From: Plectosphaerella cucumerina
Taxonomy: Eukaryota > Ascomycota > Sordariomycetes > Glomerellales > Plectosphaerellaceae
DNA length: 64,000 bases
Reading direction: 5' to 3'
Assembly: GCA_020746995.1 (NCBI GenBank)
Contig: JAGPXD010000003.1
Coordinates: 5,332,001 to 5,396,000 of the forward strand
Both the position numbers and the translations under genes were made by a program. A model generated the notes under the pieces. The model did no database searches, was not told where the DNA came from, and saw only the letters and a list, made by a program, of their open reading frames with translations. Shown here in pieces: positions 10,147 to 21,923 of this stretch (its first letter is position 1; each line of letters opens with the position of its first letter).

Positions 10147-10571
10147 TTGATGTTGCTCCATCTTTCTGTGGGGGATATGGACTCTGAGTTGCCAGACGAG
10201 CTGACTCGGACGAAACCCCAGTCAGTCAGTAACTCCTTTGCCTGCATTCGAAAAGCTAGTCCACGCAGGCCAAGATGAGCTGAAGGATCTTGGGCGTTCC
10301 CCTGAACGAGGTCGAGTGAGGTGAGTTTATGGAATGCCGTGGTAGGGCTGGGACCCTTCTGTTGTGGGTATCACTAAAGGTCTTTCTTGGGAAATCAGAC
10401 ATCGTAAGGGACACAAACCAAAAAAATCAACTCAATCCCATTTTGATCCCTTCTCTGAAGTAGGAATAGCTGGCCACAGTACTTGGCTTTGTTTCTTGTG
10501 GCAAAGCAACCTAGCAATTGACCCTTTTTGTGAATAATGAAGTCATATTGTCTCTGCAAAAAGGTCATGTA
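10147..10571. other. Spacer between the two tRNA genes
   Basis: 425 bp with no supportable gene. A T run and A-rich tracts downstream of the minus-strand tRNA-Ile would suit Pol III termination. Confidence 0.5.
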
Positions 10572-10670
10572 TGGTCACTACCAGGATCGAACTGGCGACT
10601 TTCGCATTTCAGATGCATCCGTAGAAGACACATATTAGTACGACACTCTAACCAACTGAGTTAAGCGACC
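10572..10670 (-). tRNA. tRNA-Ile(AAT) with a 25-nt intron
   Basis: On the minus strand the acceptor GGTCGCT/AGTGACC (one G-T), D stem ACTC/GAGT, anticodon stem TCGTA/TGCGA and T stem GCCAG/CTGGT fold properly around loop TTCGATC. The anticodon loop reads C-T-AAT-A followed by 25 nt at the canonical intron position. Discriminator A; CCA not encoded. Confidence 0.92.
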
Positions 10671-11185
10671 GAAGATGTCTAGAATCTATCAAGGTGGCTT
10701 CTCGTGGACACCACACTGCCAGGGCTGTCAGTAGAAGCTGGGATTGCGTTCGTACTGAATGACATCTTGTACGAAAACAAAACTTCTCCCTGCTCATTCA
10801 GTAGCCCGTGCTTTTGCTTCCGTTGGTGTTTTCAATCAGGCCCGATGTAATAACTGTTTGTTTGGCACACTCATGAGACCTAACATACGCGGAGTGGTCG
10901 TGGTTGGATGTTTGTTTGCTCGCGACCAACTGCCAACTGAAAAGCCCCTTTTGGAGGCAGCCTGATCAGTTGCTTGACATGTACCAACCAACATTCATCA
11001 TGCCGGACTGCATGATTGCCTGTCCAATCGTCAGACCGGTTGCCTGCATGCAGGAGGCCTATCATTTCTTGGCACAGCCTACATGTTTACAAAGGAGGTA
11101 CCTTGGGCGGGGTCAGGTTGACGTTCCTGGGGTCTTTCTTTCTTCCCAAGCATCACATCCCCTCTGACGCCCAACATCTCTGATC
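10671..11185. other. Intergenic, about 0.5 kb
   Basis: Upstream region of the RBR gene. No other feature supported. Confidence 0.5.
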
Positions 11186-13878
11186 ATGAGTGCTAGACTA
11201 CCCTTTCGCTCCCGCGGCGGGCCTCCATCTGGTCAGCCGCCCTCCACAACATGCCGCTTCTTCACTCGCGGGTTCTGCTCCAGAGGCAACACTTGCCAAT
11301 TTGCGCACGAAGTGGCGGCGGTTCCTGCCACGCCTGCCACCACCGAAGCAACCAAGCCGAACCCTGCTCCGAAGACGCCCTGTCGATTTTTCGCCAGCGG
11401 CAATTGTGCAAGAGGCAGCACATGCCAGTTCAAGCATGAAGAAGCACCAACCGTGTCGCCGAATGTTGATGTTCTCCAGCAACCCGTCCCTGACTCGAGG
11501 GCAACCTCCCCTTGCTCATTCTTTGCCCAAGGAGCTTGCTTGTACGGTGCTAAGTGCGTGTTTTCACACGCCCAAGCAGATCAGGCTGATCAGCAACTTC
11601 CGACGGATGCCGAACCTGTTGACACTGCGACTCTCGCCGTAAGCCTTCTTGAAAAACCCCGCCGCTATTGCTGCTTGATCTGACCATACTGTGACAACAG
11701 GACCAAATCATACACGATGATTGGAAACGCGAGTTTGGTGGCTCGTTGACGGAGTTCCAAGACGGAGCAGCTGTTGCGAGAGTCACTCTCCCTTCCGACT
11801 TTTCTGCCGTCCGACTGACTGGCCTTCCGCAAGGCAGCAGTCCCGAATCTGTCGCAGCATTTCTCCGGGGGTTTTTCGAGGCAATTCATCCGAGCGATGT
11901 CCGCATGATACCTGGGACGGATATGTTCGGCTCCAGCGCAGAGGTCAGGGTCGAAGACCCCCTTTTCGCAGGAGTCGTCTGCAAGGGACTAGGCCGCAAA
12001 CAGACCCTCAGAACTGTCACTGCCGTTTCTATTCCAGTGCCGATGCCACGAGGATCCAGCGTCCACCGAGTCGACCGCAAAAAAGTGCTTTGCTCTTGGC
12101 ACAGACCAACTCGAATCGCTTGGCTCAACTTTGGGAGCAGAGACGTCGCTGAGCAAGTCAAGCGGCACTTCAGCACTGGTACCTACAGCGTCGGCGGCAA
12201 CATAGTCGTGGCCGTTGGACCGACCGGCAGTGGGAATCCTCGAAATCCTTTGTCGTGGACGGTGAGCCTGGCAAATCTGCCTGGGAGCATACTGGCAAGG
12301 GACATTGAAAGGGACATCCCCTCACATCTCAGGCCCCGTCATGTCGAGACAGGTAAGCCAAGCTACGAAGCCGATCCGGATGTCGCAGCCGCTCTTGTCA
12401 AATCCATGCTGCTTAAGATCGGACCGCTGGATGGGTGGGAGATGTCTGCCGCACCCACTGGCAAACGATACAAGGCACAGGCCCGTTTCCTGAATGAGCA
12501 GGACGCGAACGATGCGGCAAAGTCCCTGAACAACAAGAAGCTCCCTTTCAACGACACCGCAAAGTTGACCGTCCAGCATATGACGTCGGCCAAGTTCAAG
12601 GTGTCGACCAGGATTCATGAGGGTCTTCAGCAGCAGATCGGCTCTGAGAAAACTGTATGGGAAAGCCAGCATATCTTCTTCGTGGCGTACCCGCCCCAGC
12701 AGGGATATCGGGTCCTGAAGTTGGAGGGAGAGAACAGCCAAATGGTTGCAGAGGCCAAGAAGTCGCTGGAGAAACTCATCGCCGGAGAGGTGGTGAGGAG
12801 AGACGGCAGGGATCTTTGGCATCCAAGTCTCCAGAGGAATGGTGATGAGTTCCAGTGGGTGAAGAAGCTTCAACGAGATCGGGGCGTTGTCATCCTGCGC
12901 GACAAGCGAAAGTCGCAGCTGCGACTTTTCGGGCCAAGAGAAAGTCACCGTCCCGTTGCGGATGCACTCCACGAGTTCTTGAAGACCAAGAGCACTGACT
13001 CCGACCATCAAGTTTTCAAGCTTACCCCCGAAGAGTTCCAGTGGGCCTGTCGCGGTGGCTTCAAGGCTCTCGAAGCTCGACTCGGAAGGAACAAGGCGAC
13101 CTTCGACATCATTCCCACGCCCAAGCGCATCATCGTCAGCGGAACAGCCGCCGACATCTCAATTGCAGCAGCCTTCATCTCTGCGAGAAAGTTGGAGCAA
13201 CTTCAAGCCCTGCTTGACGCTGGCAATGGGGATTGCTCAGCCTGTTGGACTGACGCTGAGGATCCTGTCCGAACGTCCTGCGGCCATGTCTACTGTTCCG
13301 ACTGCTTTGCAAACTTGTGTCAGGCCGAGAGCTCCTCCAGAACTACATTCCGCATCTCTTGTGTTGGGGACGAGAACCGCTGTGGAAAGGTGTTCGCCAT
13401 GGAGGAGCTTCAGGATCTCCTCTCATCTGCCGCCCTGGAAGATCTCCTCGAGGCGTCATTCACCTCGCATCTTCGACAGCACCCTGCAGAGTTTCGATCA
13501 TGTCCCACGCCAGACTGCAATCAGATCTATCGGCCGGCCGCCGAAGGTTCTGCGTCGACTACCTTCACCTGCAACAGCTGCCTCGTGGCCATTTGCACCG
13601 GCTGCCATGTCCCCCACCCGGGCATGACATGTGCCGAGCACAAGGACAACGCTTCGGGGGGTCTCAAGGCATTCGCGGAGGCCAAGGAGAGACTTGGGAT
13701 CAAGGATTGCTCAAAGTGCAAGACGTCGATGGAGAAGATTGATGGCTGTAACCACATGACTTGTGGCGGGTGCGGAGCGCACATCTGCTGGCTGTGCCTG
13801 GCCACGTTCAAAACCGGCCACGAGTGCTACTCGCATCTCTCCAAAGAGCACGGTGGCTGTTTCGACTTCCCAACTTGA
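11186..13878 (+). CDS. CCCH zinc-finger plus RING-IBR-RING (RBR) E3 ubiquitin ligase
   Basis: Two exons (11186-11638, 11701-13878), 876 aa. Three CCCH fingers with identical C-x7-C-x5-C-x3-H spacing sit at residues 23-41, 66-84 and 110-128. This finger type usually binds RNA. A long middle region (about 165-650) is probably RRM/KH-like but was not resolved. The C-terminus is an RBR module: RING1 from CSACW at 663, an IBR, and RING2 from CSKC at about 821 with DGCNHMTC. The Cys at about 834 matches the catalytic thioester cysteine of HHARI-type ligases, so it should be an active E3. Combining RNA-type fingers with RBR suggests ubiquitination linked to RNA or ribonucleoproteins (inference). Confidence 0.9.
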
Positions 13879-15002
13879 CGACTGCTCTTGAGATGTGGTG
13901 TGCGCCCAAGTTGTTCCTAGGTGTCGGACCTGGAGATAAGACATTCTTCCCACAGCGGCCTACTGTGAGCAAAAGTCTTGTATGAAGCTGTTCCAGAGTG
14001 AAATCGAGACATTTGTACGTTATCTCTCGCCAAGACTGTTGTTCTTTTCCTGACATGTGAGCAAAGTCGCCGGTTGGGCTTCACACCAGGCATCGGCTGG
14101 CCCCTGTGCTTGGCACCGGAACCCGGCAGCGCCGACACCCTTGGAGATCGATGCCTGCCGCGGAGGTGAACAACGTGCAGGAGCAGCGTCCCTCGGTGCA
14201 TCGGAGCCAAGCGCTCGCCAAGACTTGACAGGAAGAAGCGGCATCTTAACATTGCGGGGTGCAGCTCAGCAGGTCCTGTCTTTGGATGTGGCTGTTGTTG
14301 TCGCCCCTCACGAGCTCGTGTGTTTTCTGGAAACGCAAATGGGCCTTCCTAAAATCGAAAAGCGCCCCGAGCCTTATCTGGCTGTAGCTGGCCATCCCCG
14401 GTGTTCCCAGGGGATGCTAGCCTCGGTTGTCGGCGAGCGCGAGTCAGGCCCAGGGGGCAGGACCCTGGACCGTTCCATCGCCTTCACAGCAGACACGGAC
14501 ACCTCCCTGGGCTTGCAGGACGGGAACGCGGGATAGGTGGGAGGGTTAACATGGAAAAACATCATCTATCCTGAAAACATTGCCCCGTCCACACATTCCA
14601 TCTGTTCTTGACCGTTGACGTTGTCTTCCAGAATCATCACTGAGACATCCCCGCCAAGGCTCGTGGAAAACAACCAGGGTCAAACCGCCCATCCAGCCTG
14701 CCAGCCAGTCCAATTACCACCACCCAATGCCCCCCTCGACCTCGTATCGAACCACTTTTCAATAGCTCAGCGCCATGCTTAACGACCTTCCAGAATGAGA
14801 CATCTGGGGTTCGACGCCCCAATCACCCAAAATAGTCGTGACTCGATTCACAATGTCACGGCCCGTCTTAGGGAGGAATGGCACGCGAGGGAGCATGCCT
14901 TAAATGCTTCCAGGAGGCTGCCCGGAAATCTGCTCAAACCCCCTCAGCTCGCTCATCCTCTCCGGTTCACCCCTTGCAGTTGCGTCTCTGCCAGCCGTCA
15001 CG
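13879..15002. other. Intergenic, about 1.1 kb
   Basis: Several short ORFs without domains. Around 14763-14818 there are sequences like Pol III A and B boxes at tRNA spacing, but no cloverleaf forms. Confidence 0.5.
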
Positions 15003-17055
15003 ATGAAGTTCTCTTATGCCCAGGCAGGTCTTCTCCTTGCCGCCGCGTCTGCGGCCGCCAAGGAGATGGCCAAGGATGAGGTCCGCGGTCGTGGTAAGGC
15101 TTATCGCGTTCGTCACGTCATGACGTTCCTTTGTTCCATGACCCCTGAGTGTGCCTGCAGGAGCTGACCGTAAACAGAGCTGTACGACACCGGCATCATC
15201 CACGAGCGCAACAAGGCCAGGAAGGTCGCCGGTTGGCTCGCCGAGGCCGACGCCGGTCTCCTCGACTCGTCGGTCCACCCCCGTCTGAACTACACCAAGT
15301 GCATCGACGGTGTCGTTTCGGCCGTCCCTGGCAACCCCCTGTACACGTTCAAGTGCAAGAACATCGACCTGTACGACTTCATCAACCACGCGACACTGGG
15401 ATCGCCCCACGGTTGGGACGAAAAGGGTGATGGTGTGCTCCTGACGGGTAGCTCGTCCTGGGGCTGGACGGATCCTGAGTCCGACCGTGAGTTCGTCGCC
15501 TCGGGCATGTACGATGGAACGGCCTTCCTTGAGATTCTCCCCGAGGGCCGCTTCGTGCACCTGGGTTTCCTGTGAGTATCCCAAGCACCAACGCCTGGCT
15601 TGGAGGAGACTAACGTGTAGCAGGCCCGTCCCTGTGGCCACCAACACCAACGCTCTCTGGAAGGAGATCCGTGCCTACAAGAACTACATGCTCATCGGCT
15701 CCGAGCTTGGCGGCCACGGCATCCAGATCTTCGACATGACGAAGCTCCTAACCATCACCGCGGCCCAGGCCCCCGTCGTCTTCGACCCCGTCAAGGACGT
15801 CACCAGCACCTTCAAGGGTCTCCCCCAGGGTGCCACCCACAACGTGGTCGTCAACGAGGAGCTCGGCTACGCCGTCGCCGTCGGCGCCCGCCCTCGCAAC
15901 GGTCCCTGCCGCGCTGGTCTGATTTTCATCGACCTCAAGGACCCGTCGAAGCCCACATCGCCCGGCTGCAACGGCCAGGATGGCTATGTTCACGACGCTC
16001 AGTGCCTTGTCTAGTGAGTTTGGTCTCATGCTCTGCGAAGCCAAAGCTGACCTCCTTCCAGCCGCGGACCCGACACCAGGTACCAGGGCAAGGATATCTG
16101 CTACGGCTACAACGAGGACACCCTGACCATCTACGATGTCACCGACAAGGCCAACTCCAAGATTGTGTCCATCACGTCTTACGAGGGGTGAGTTTAAATG
16201 AAGCGCTTGACTGAGACGGCGAAGCTGACAGAAGCAGCGCCACCTACACTCACCAGGGCTGGGTTCTTGACCCCAACTGGCAGGAGTACCTCGTCATGGA
16301 CGACGAGATTGATGAGATTGACGGCAACGGCCCTGCTGCGGATCGTTACCCTGTCACCTACATCTGGGACATCCGTGATCTGGAGAAGCCCAAGCAGACC
16401 GGCCTGTACAAGGGTGAGTGCCCCTTGAACCCTGTCTCGTCCAGGACGAACCCCCCTAATCACCATATAGGAACGGTGCCTGCTGTGGACCACAACCAGT
16501 ACATCTACAACGGCATGCTTTACCAGTCCAACTACATGGCCGGTTACCGCGTCTACGATGTCTCTTCCATTCCCCAGGACCCCACCGGTGACTCTGTCTG
16601 CGAGGTGAGCATCATCACACTACACGACATCCTTGGAATGCCTGCTAACTCCTCAGATCGCCTACCTCGACATCTACCCCGAGGACGACGCTGCCCCCGG
16701 CGGCGGCATCGCCGACATGTTCGGCACATGGTCGTCGTACGCCATGTTCAAGTCGGGCTACATCTTCATCAACACCATCGAGCGCGGCGCGTACCTGGCC
16801 AAGATGACCAAGCGCGAGAAGTGCCCCGTCAAGCACGTCTGCAACGCCGACAACTGCCTGCGCGCGCTCCGCTCGACGTCGGTCAAGGGCCGCCTCGAGG
16901 AGTCCCAGGAGTTCTGTGAGGGATTCACCGCCTCCGTCACGGCTGACGTTGGTGTTGTGCCCACCTACGCTGCCAAGGCTTGCGGTGCCAACATCATCTC
17001 GAGGGTCAGCTCGGCTTGCTCGTGCCTGCCCACGGCGACGCCGACGGCCGCTTAA
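15003..17055 (+). CDS. Secreted LVIVD-repeat / choice-of-anchor B family protein
   Basis: Seven exons: 15003-15093, 15178-15571, 15624-16013, 16062-16187, 16238-16413, 16471-16604 and 16657-17055, giving 569 aa with every junction in phase. Signal peptide MKFSYAQAGLLLAAASAAA. Repeated strands such as YMLIGSELGGHGIQIFDMTKL, GLIFIDLKDPSKP, TLTIYDVTD and VTYIWDIRDLEKP are LVIVD-type beta-propeller blades. The motif YTHQGWVLD and the DDEIDE acidic patch fit the choice-of-anchor B family. Fungal members are often auto-annotated as 'regulatory P domain' proteins, and their function is not established. The C-terminus is Cys-rich and ends in a Pro/Thr/Ala tail. Probably a secreted or wall-associated protein of unknown role. 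Confidence 0.88.
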
Positions 17056-17188
17056 GGGGTGTCTGTCTGTACATAGCGAGTAGCGATGCATGCAGAATGC
17101 GAAGCACACGTCTTCTGCCAACTTGTATGTGGAGTGTCATCTTGATGTGCCCGTCTGAACTTCCAATGCGTTGCTTCATGTGCCTATG

Positions 17189-18299
17189 TTACAACTCAGC
17201 GGTGTCGTCGTAGTCCCCAAAGAAAGGGTCTCTGCCCCCGCCGATGTCCGCATTCTTCACAAGTTCGCGCAGCTCCTTCTCTTCCTCCGGGGAGATGTGC
17301 ACCTCTGCAGCGCCAAAGTTCTCCTCCAGGTACTTGACGCTCTTTGTGCCTGGGATGACGACGATCTTCTCCCACTGCGCCAGCAACCACGCAAGCACGA
17401 GCTGGCTCGACGTGACGCCTTTGCGGTCGGCCACCTCCTTGAACTTGTCGACGAGGACGAGGTTCTTCTTAAAGTTGTCGCCCTGGTACCTCTCCATATT
17501 CACGCGGAAGTCACCCTCCTCGAAGTCTTCCTTGGAACGGTAGCGGCCCGTGAGGATGCCGCGGCCTAGGGGCGAGTAGGCGAAAATGGTGACGCCGAGC
17601 TCCTTGCATGTGTCCAACAGGTGCGTCCCTGAAGGGCCCTCGATGTCGAGGTCCCAGGGGTTGTACTCAATCTGAACGGCCGAGATGGGGCACACGGTAT
17701 GGGCTCTTCGGAGGGTCTTGGAGGAGATCTCAGACAAGCCGAGGTGCTTGATCTTGCCGGCCCTGGTCAAAATGTCAGCAGCCTAACACACCTGTTTGGT
17801 GAACGCACTCACTCCTTAAGCTCCTTCATGGCCTGAACCGTCTTCTCAATGGGCACGGCGCGGTTCGCGCGGTGCATGTAGTAGAGATCAACTGAATCGA
17901 CGCCAAGACGGTCGAGACTCTTCTGCAGGGCTTGCTTGCAGTATTCGGGGGAGGAGTCAATCTCGAGGGGGTAGATGCTTTTGAAGCCGAACTTGGTGGC
18001 AAGGAAAATGTCCTTGCGGCGCTCTGGGTGCAGCTTGAACCACTTGCCGACGAGGTCCTCGCTGTCACCGTAGCCGTCTGACGTGTCCCAGTTGACACAG
18101 CCGATCTCCCAAGCCCGGTCAAGGACCTTGAGGCGTTCTTCGTCAGATCTTGACCGGATCAGCACTGAACCGGGGCCGGAGGAGGTAGCAAAACATACGC
18201 GACGGATCCGTAGGCCACGCTCAAGCCCATCAAGCCAAAGCCCACGGCGGGGATTTGGGGTCCATCGGGGCCGAGAGGAGCAAGGCGGGTTGAAGGCAT
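17189..18299 (-). CDS. Aldo/keto reductase
   Basis: Three exons (18299-18199, 18148-17813, 17762-17189), 336 aa. An AKR TIM barrel that reduces aldehydes or ketones with NADPH. The catalytic tetrad is intact: Asp55 (NWDTSD), Tyr60 (DGYGDSE), Lys86 (LATKFGF) and His126 (YYMHRAN). The cofactor end shows VIPGTKSVKYLEEN. MPSTRL at 18299 is preferred as start. An in-frame Met lies 29 codons upstream, but typical relatives begin near here. The first intron was resolved with the acceptor TCAAG, giving GSVA-SDEERL. Its 3' end converges on the choice-of-anchor B gene with only 133 bp between stops. It is divergent from the HET gene. Confidence 0.92.
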
Positions 18300-19013
18300 G
18301 ATGATGACGGTGAAGGCGGAGGGGTAGTCTCGAGCTGAGGACCGTAAGTGCGTGATGAGGGTGTAAATTTCAATCAGCCGGAACATGCGGCTCCAGCTTT
18401 ATAGACCGCCCGGGCTCGAATTTGAACCCGCTCGGGCCAGTCACTTCTCCGAAGATACTACATGGCTCTCGTGATGCTTACGGTTGCGGCCTGCACACAA
18501 GTCTTGAACTTGTATGCTGAACGGAGTTAAGGGGCGGCTTAATCCCGCCGCCCCTCCCGACGTGCATATTCCACGGGGGCTGTCTCCGATCGCTGCGGGG
18601 ATTGCGCATTGATGTGATCTTGTCAACGTTCTGATTTGACTTTGGACGGCGTGCCAAGTCTTCGAATGGAAGAGCGATGACGGCGTGGAAAGGGGAAGCC
18701 TCGTCATACACACCGCTGACCGAGATGCACGGCATCAGATGCATGTACACTTACCTAAGCAGTCGTCGGCAGCTGGCGGACGATGTGTGGAAGTGTACAA
18801 AACCCCGCGAATGGTCACGGACACCGCCAGACAAGGGTCATGTTAGGGGTCACCAGTTCAGCTGCCAAGCTCTCTGCAGCCATTCACGTGTGCAGCACGA
18901 TGTGTGCGGCTGAATGTGACTCAGGCCATTCTTCACGACCACATCATCGTCCTGAATTTCCCTCATGCAACTGCAACAAGCGACACCTCTGACACTCTGG
19001 TACCTTCCAGTTG
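18300..19013. promoter_or_regulatory. Divergent intergenic region between the aldo/keto reductase and HET genes
   Basis: 714 bp that must contain both upstream regions. No specific sites can be assigned. Confidence 0.45.
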
Positions 19014-21149
19014 ATGGCCATCATGCCACCTCTTCAAGACTCATCTTCCCGCATCTTCGTGCACGAACCCATATCACGCCCACGTACAATCCGCCTGTTC
19101 AACCTGTTCGCCGCCACAAGCGATGGAGACCGCCTCCGCGGCTCCTTCGTGCTGCACAGGCTCGACCCGCCCAAGCGCGAGTTCAAGGGCTGCTCCCCGG
19201 CCATCGACTTGTACGGCGTGATGGAGAGGCAGCTTTTGCCCTACGTTGCCCTCTCTTACACATGGCTGGAGTCGGATACGCCTACAGCCACGGAGCTGGA
19301 GCCCTTGGACGTCGACTGCGCGGTTTTCCTTCCCGACGGCCGATTCATCTACATCACGCCCAACCTACGCAGCTTCCTTCACAGGATCCGCGCCCCCAGT
19401 CATGAACAGCGTCTCTGGATTGACCAGCTATGTATCCGTCAAGATGTTGGCGACACAGCCCATCCTAGCGATAAGGAGCAACAGATCCCGCTGATGCGCG
19501 ACATCTACGCCCAGGCGGCGGGTGTTATCCTCTGGGTCGGCGAAATTGACGGTGCTGGTGACCAGATCACTCGCTCCGTCTTCCAACTGGCCTCGGACCT
19601 GACGGAGTCCAGTGTTACCGCTGGCACACAGGCCCTCGCCACCTGGCCGATCAACGTTGCGCCGTCGGCTGATGACATGCGCTTCAGGGGCCTGCCGTCG
19701 TTTGAGAACCCCGCATGGCTGCATTTCATCGACTTCATCGAGCGTCGCGTCTTCTCGCGCCTGTGGGTGCTGCAGGAGGTGGTGTTGGCGAAGCAGGTTC
19801 TGGTTTGTCAAGGTGGCCTGAGCATCGACCTGTACCTCTTGGGCCAGGCCGTCCTGACTTTTAACATGGCGGGCTGGTGGTCCACCCTTGACTCCTCCAG
19901 GCTCAACGCCCAGGGATTGACTGGACTCGTGGATACCAACTCGACGTTGGAAGAGTCACTGGCCGAGCTACGAAAAACCGGCGTCGGCTACGCGAGCCTG
20001 AAGACCATGTTCCTGGAGCGCATCCAGCGCGGCAGTGGTAAGATGAACTCGACGATGGAACAGCTACTTTTAAACACGGACACATTTAGTTCGAGCCGGG
20101 AGTTTGGGCACGATAGGGTGTACGCGCTGCTTGGGCTGGCCAGCGATGTCCAGGCAAAGCAAGGCTCACTGCCAAACGCCCTTGTTCCCGATTACACAAA
20201 AACGGCGGAGCAAGTGTATCAGGAGGCCACTGAGTACTGTCTGTCTCAGGGCTCTCTTGCCATCCTCCAGGCAGTTGAAGGACCTCTCCTGCGAGCCAAG
20301 GACTCACCATTACCGTCTTGGGTGCCTGACTTCTCAAACCCAGGGCCTAGGATTGGCTCGACACTTGCACCCTTCGAGTTTGGGGGCATGCATAATGAAA
20401 GGCTTCGGCCTGAGAGCATCAAAGTCTTTGGGGACATGCTGGTCCTCCATGGATACCGCGTGGACAAGATCCAAGAGGTGCAAAAAGTGGTTCCCTGCGA
20501 CCTCTGGTCACCGGCCGACCGCCTCGAAATGGCTGCGCGCCTCGTCAACGCTCCTTCGGCGCCCTACGCGGCAGACACGGGATCATCTTGCTTCGAGGCG
20601 TTCTGGCGGACCCTCGTATTGAACACCCATCTCAACGAGACGCCCGCCCCGAACGGCCTTCGGGAGGGATTCGCGGGCTACGTGCTTCAGTCATGCCTTG
20701 TGAGAATGGGCATGATGAGAGACGCTGACGGGAGGCCACTTCTTCCTCACAACGACGGAAGCGTAGACGACCCTCCCATTGGGCTGCATCGCCTCCTGTC
20801 CAGCGGCTTGATGTCGTTGCCTGAGGGCCCGCGGCAGAAGAAGCTAAGAGGCGCTGCGGCCCTTTTCAAGCGCGAACACATTTTTGCAACCGGCGCGCGG
20901 CTCTTCTTTGTTACCGAGGGCGGGCTGTTCGGGTTAGGGCCGCTCGGCACGAAGCCGGGTGACGATGTGTTTGTGTTTGGGGCCCGGGGTCCGCCGACAA
21001 TTCTAAGGGGGCCGCAAACGAGAGAGGCATCGGATTCAAGCGATCCTTACACCTTTGTCGGCGGGTGCTATCTGCATGGCGTCGATAAACTTGGGGTTCT
21101 GGCAGGGGATCCGAGCGAAGTGCCGTGGACAGAGGTGCGGATTCGGTAG
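19014..21149 (+). CDS. Heterokaryon incompatibility (HET) domain protein
   Basis: Intronless, about 711 aa from ATG at 19014. The HET domain (roughly residues 75-250) is recognisable from its three blocks: YVALSYTW, RLWIDQLCIRQD and QIPLMRDIYAQAAGVILWVG. HET domains trigger programmed cell death when incompatible fungal cells fuse, and in wider use act as NLR-like effectors. No NACHT, WD40 or other sensor domain follows. The C-terminal half is the generic HET-protein region with VPDYTKTAEQVYQEAT and LPSWVPDFS. Its role as an incompatibility factor here is inferred from the family only. No partner gene such as a SesB-type or prion-forming protein is adjacent. Confidence 0.92.
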   Translation: MAIMPPLQDSSSRIFVHEPISRPRTIRLFNLFAATSDGDRLRGSFVLHRLDPPKREFKGCSPAIDLYGVMERQLLPYVALSYTWLESDTPTATELEPLDVDCAVFLPDGRFIYITPNLRSFLHRIRAPSHEQRLWIDQLCIRQDVGDTAHPSDKEQQIPLMRDIYAQAAGVILWVGEIDGAGDQITRSVFQLASDLTESSVTAGTQALATWPINVAPSADDMRFRGLPSFENPAWLHFIDFIERRVFSRLWVLQEVVLAKQVLVCQGGLSIDLYLLGQAVLTFNMAGWWSTLDSSRLNAQGLTGLVDTNSTLEESLAELRKTGVGYASLKTMFLERIQRGSGKMNSTMEQLLLNTDTFSSSREFGHDRVYALLGLASDVQAKQGSLPNALVPDYTKTAEQVYQEATEYCLSQGSLAILQAVEGPLLRAKDSPLPSWVPDFSNPGPRIGSTLAPFEFGGMHNERLRPESIKVFGDMLVLHGYRVDKIQEVQKVVPCDLWSPADRLEMAARLVNAPSAPYAADTGSSCFEAFWRTLVLNTHLNETPAPNGLREGFAGYVLQSCLVRMGMMRDADGRPLLPHNDGSVDDPPIGLHRLLSSGLMSLPEGPRQKKLRGAAALFKREHIFATGARLFFVTEGGLFGLGPLGTKPGDDVFVFGARGPPTILRGPQTREASDSSDPYTFVGGCYLHGVDKLGVLAGDPSEVPWTEVRIR

Positions 21150-21923
21150 GTAGATGACCATGACCTGATGCTGATGCAGGGAGGAATTTGTCTCCATTTG
21201 TCTGGAGACGTTTTCGAACCCCGCGACCGCAGAGTTCCGAGGCCGAGGAGAAGGCCAACTGCCATTCTACATCCCTGTCGTCATGCTCCTAGCTTGTTTC
21301 CCCAACTTTCTGCCCTGAAGATTCGAGACCGAAACACTCCTCAGGCCATCTAGAACTCGGCTGCAAGGAACATGACAGATGCTTCCATCTGGCCCCTGGA
21401 TTTATCGATACTACCTCATCGCCCTTACAAAGCTGCATGTCAACTTAGAGTGAAGCCTGTGCGGGCGAAGGTCTCCCAACACGGGCCAGAGCCCGGCACT
21501 CAGGGGTCTGTCGCGATCCCCTGCAGACGACCTCGCTTTCGGATCGTCAGGCCATTGGAGACCCGAGCACACTGCTCCGAGCAGCGTCCTTGGCGCGTCA
21601 GGGCAACCCAATCACGGGCAGGGCAATTACTCCCCCCTCGCTCTTCTTCATCAATCCCACGTGCTGGGCGTCGGAGCGACCTCCCCCTTCCGTAAGCAAC
21701 AGCGTGGCTCATGCCGTGCCGTCGAGGGGCAACACGGCCTGGCGGACATTGTCAGTGGACCGAGATCATGCCGTGTCGGGGGAATAGATGTCGCGCCTCG
21801 ATGGTGCTGATATACAGATCTCCTCGCCATCCTTCGAGATGATGGACGTCCACCAGCCCTCACGGTCACTCACCCTCTTTCCACACCCCTGACCACAGTC
21901 CTTCCTTCAAAACTACCATCGCC
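21150..21923. promoter_or_regulatory. Upstream region of the cellobiose dehydrogenase gene
   Basis: 774 bp between HET and CDH on the same strand. A CT-rich stretch precedes the ATG at 21924. No coding potential is supported. Confidence 0.45.

Noticed and set aside
14756..14828. Possible tRNA: A-box-like TAGCTCAGCGCC and B-box-like GGGTTCGACGCC at tRNA spacing
   Set aside because: The acceptor and anticodon stems do not pair. At best a decayed tRNA-like remnant or chance.
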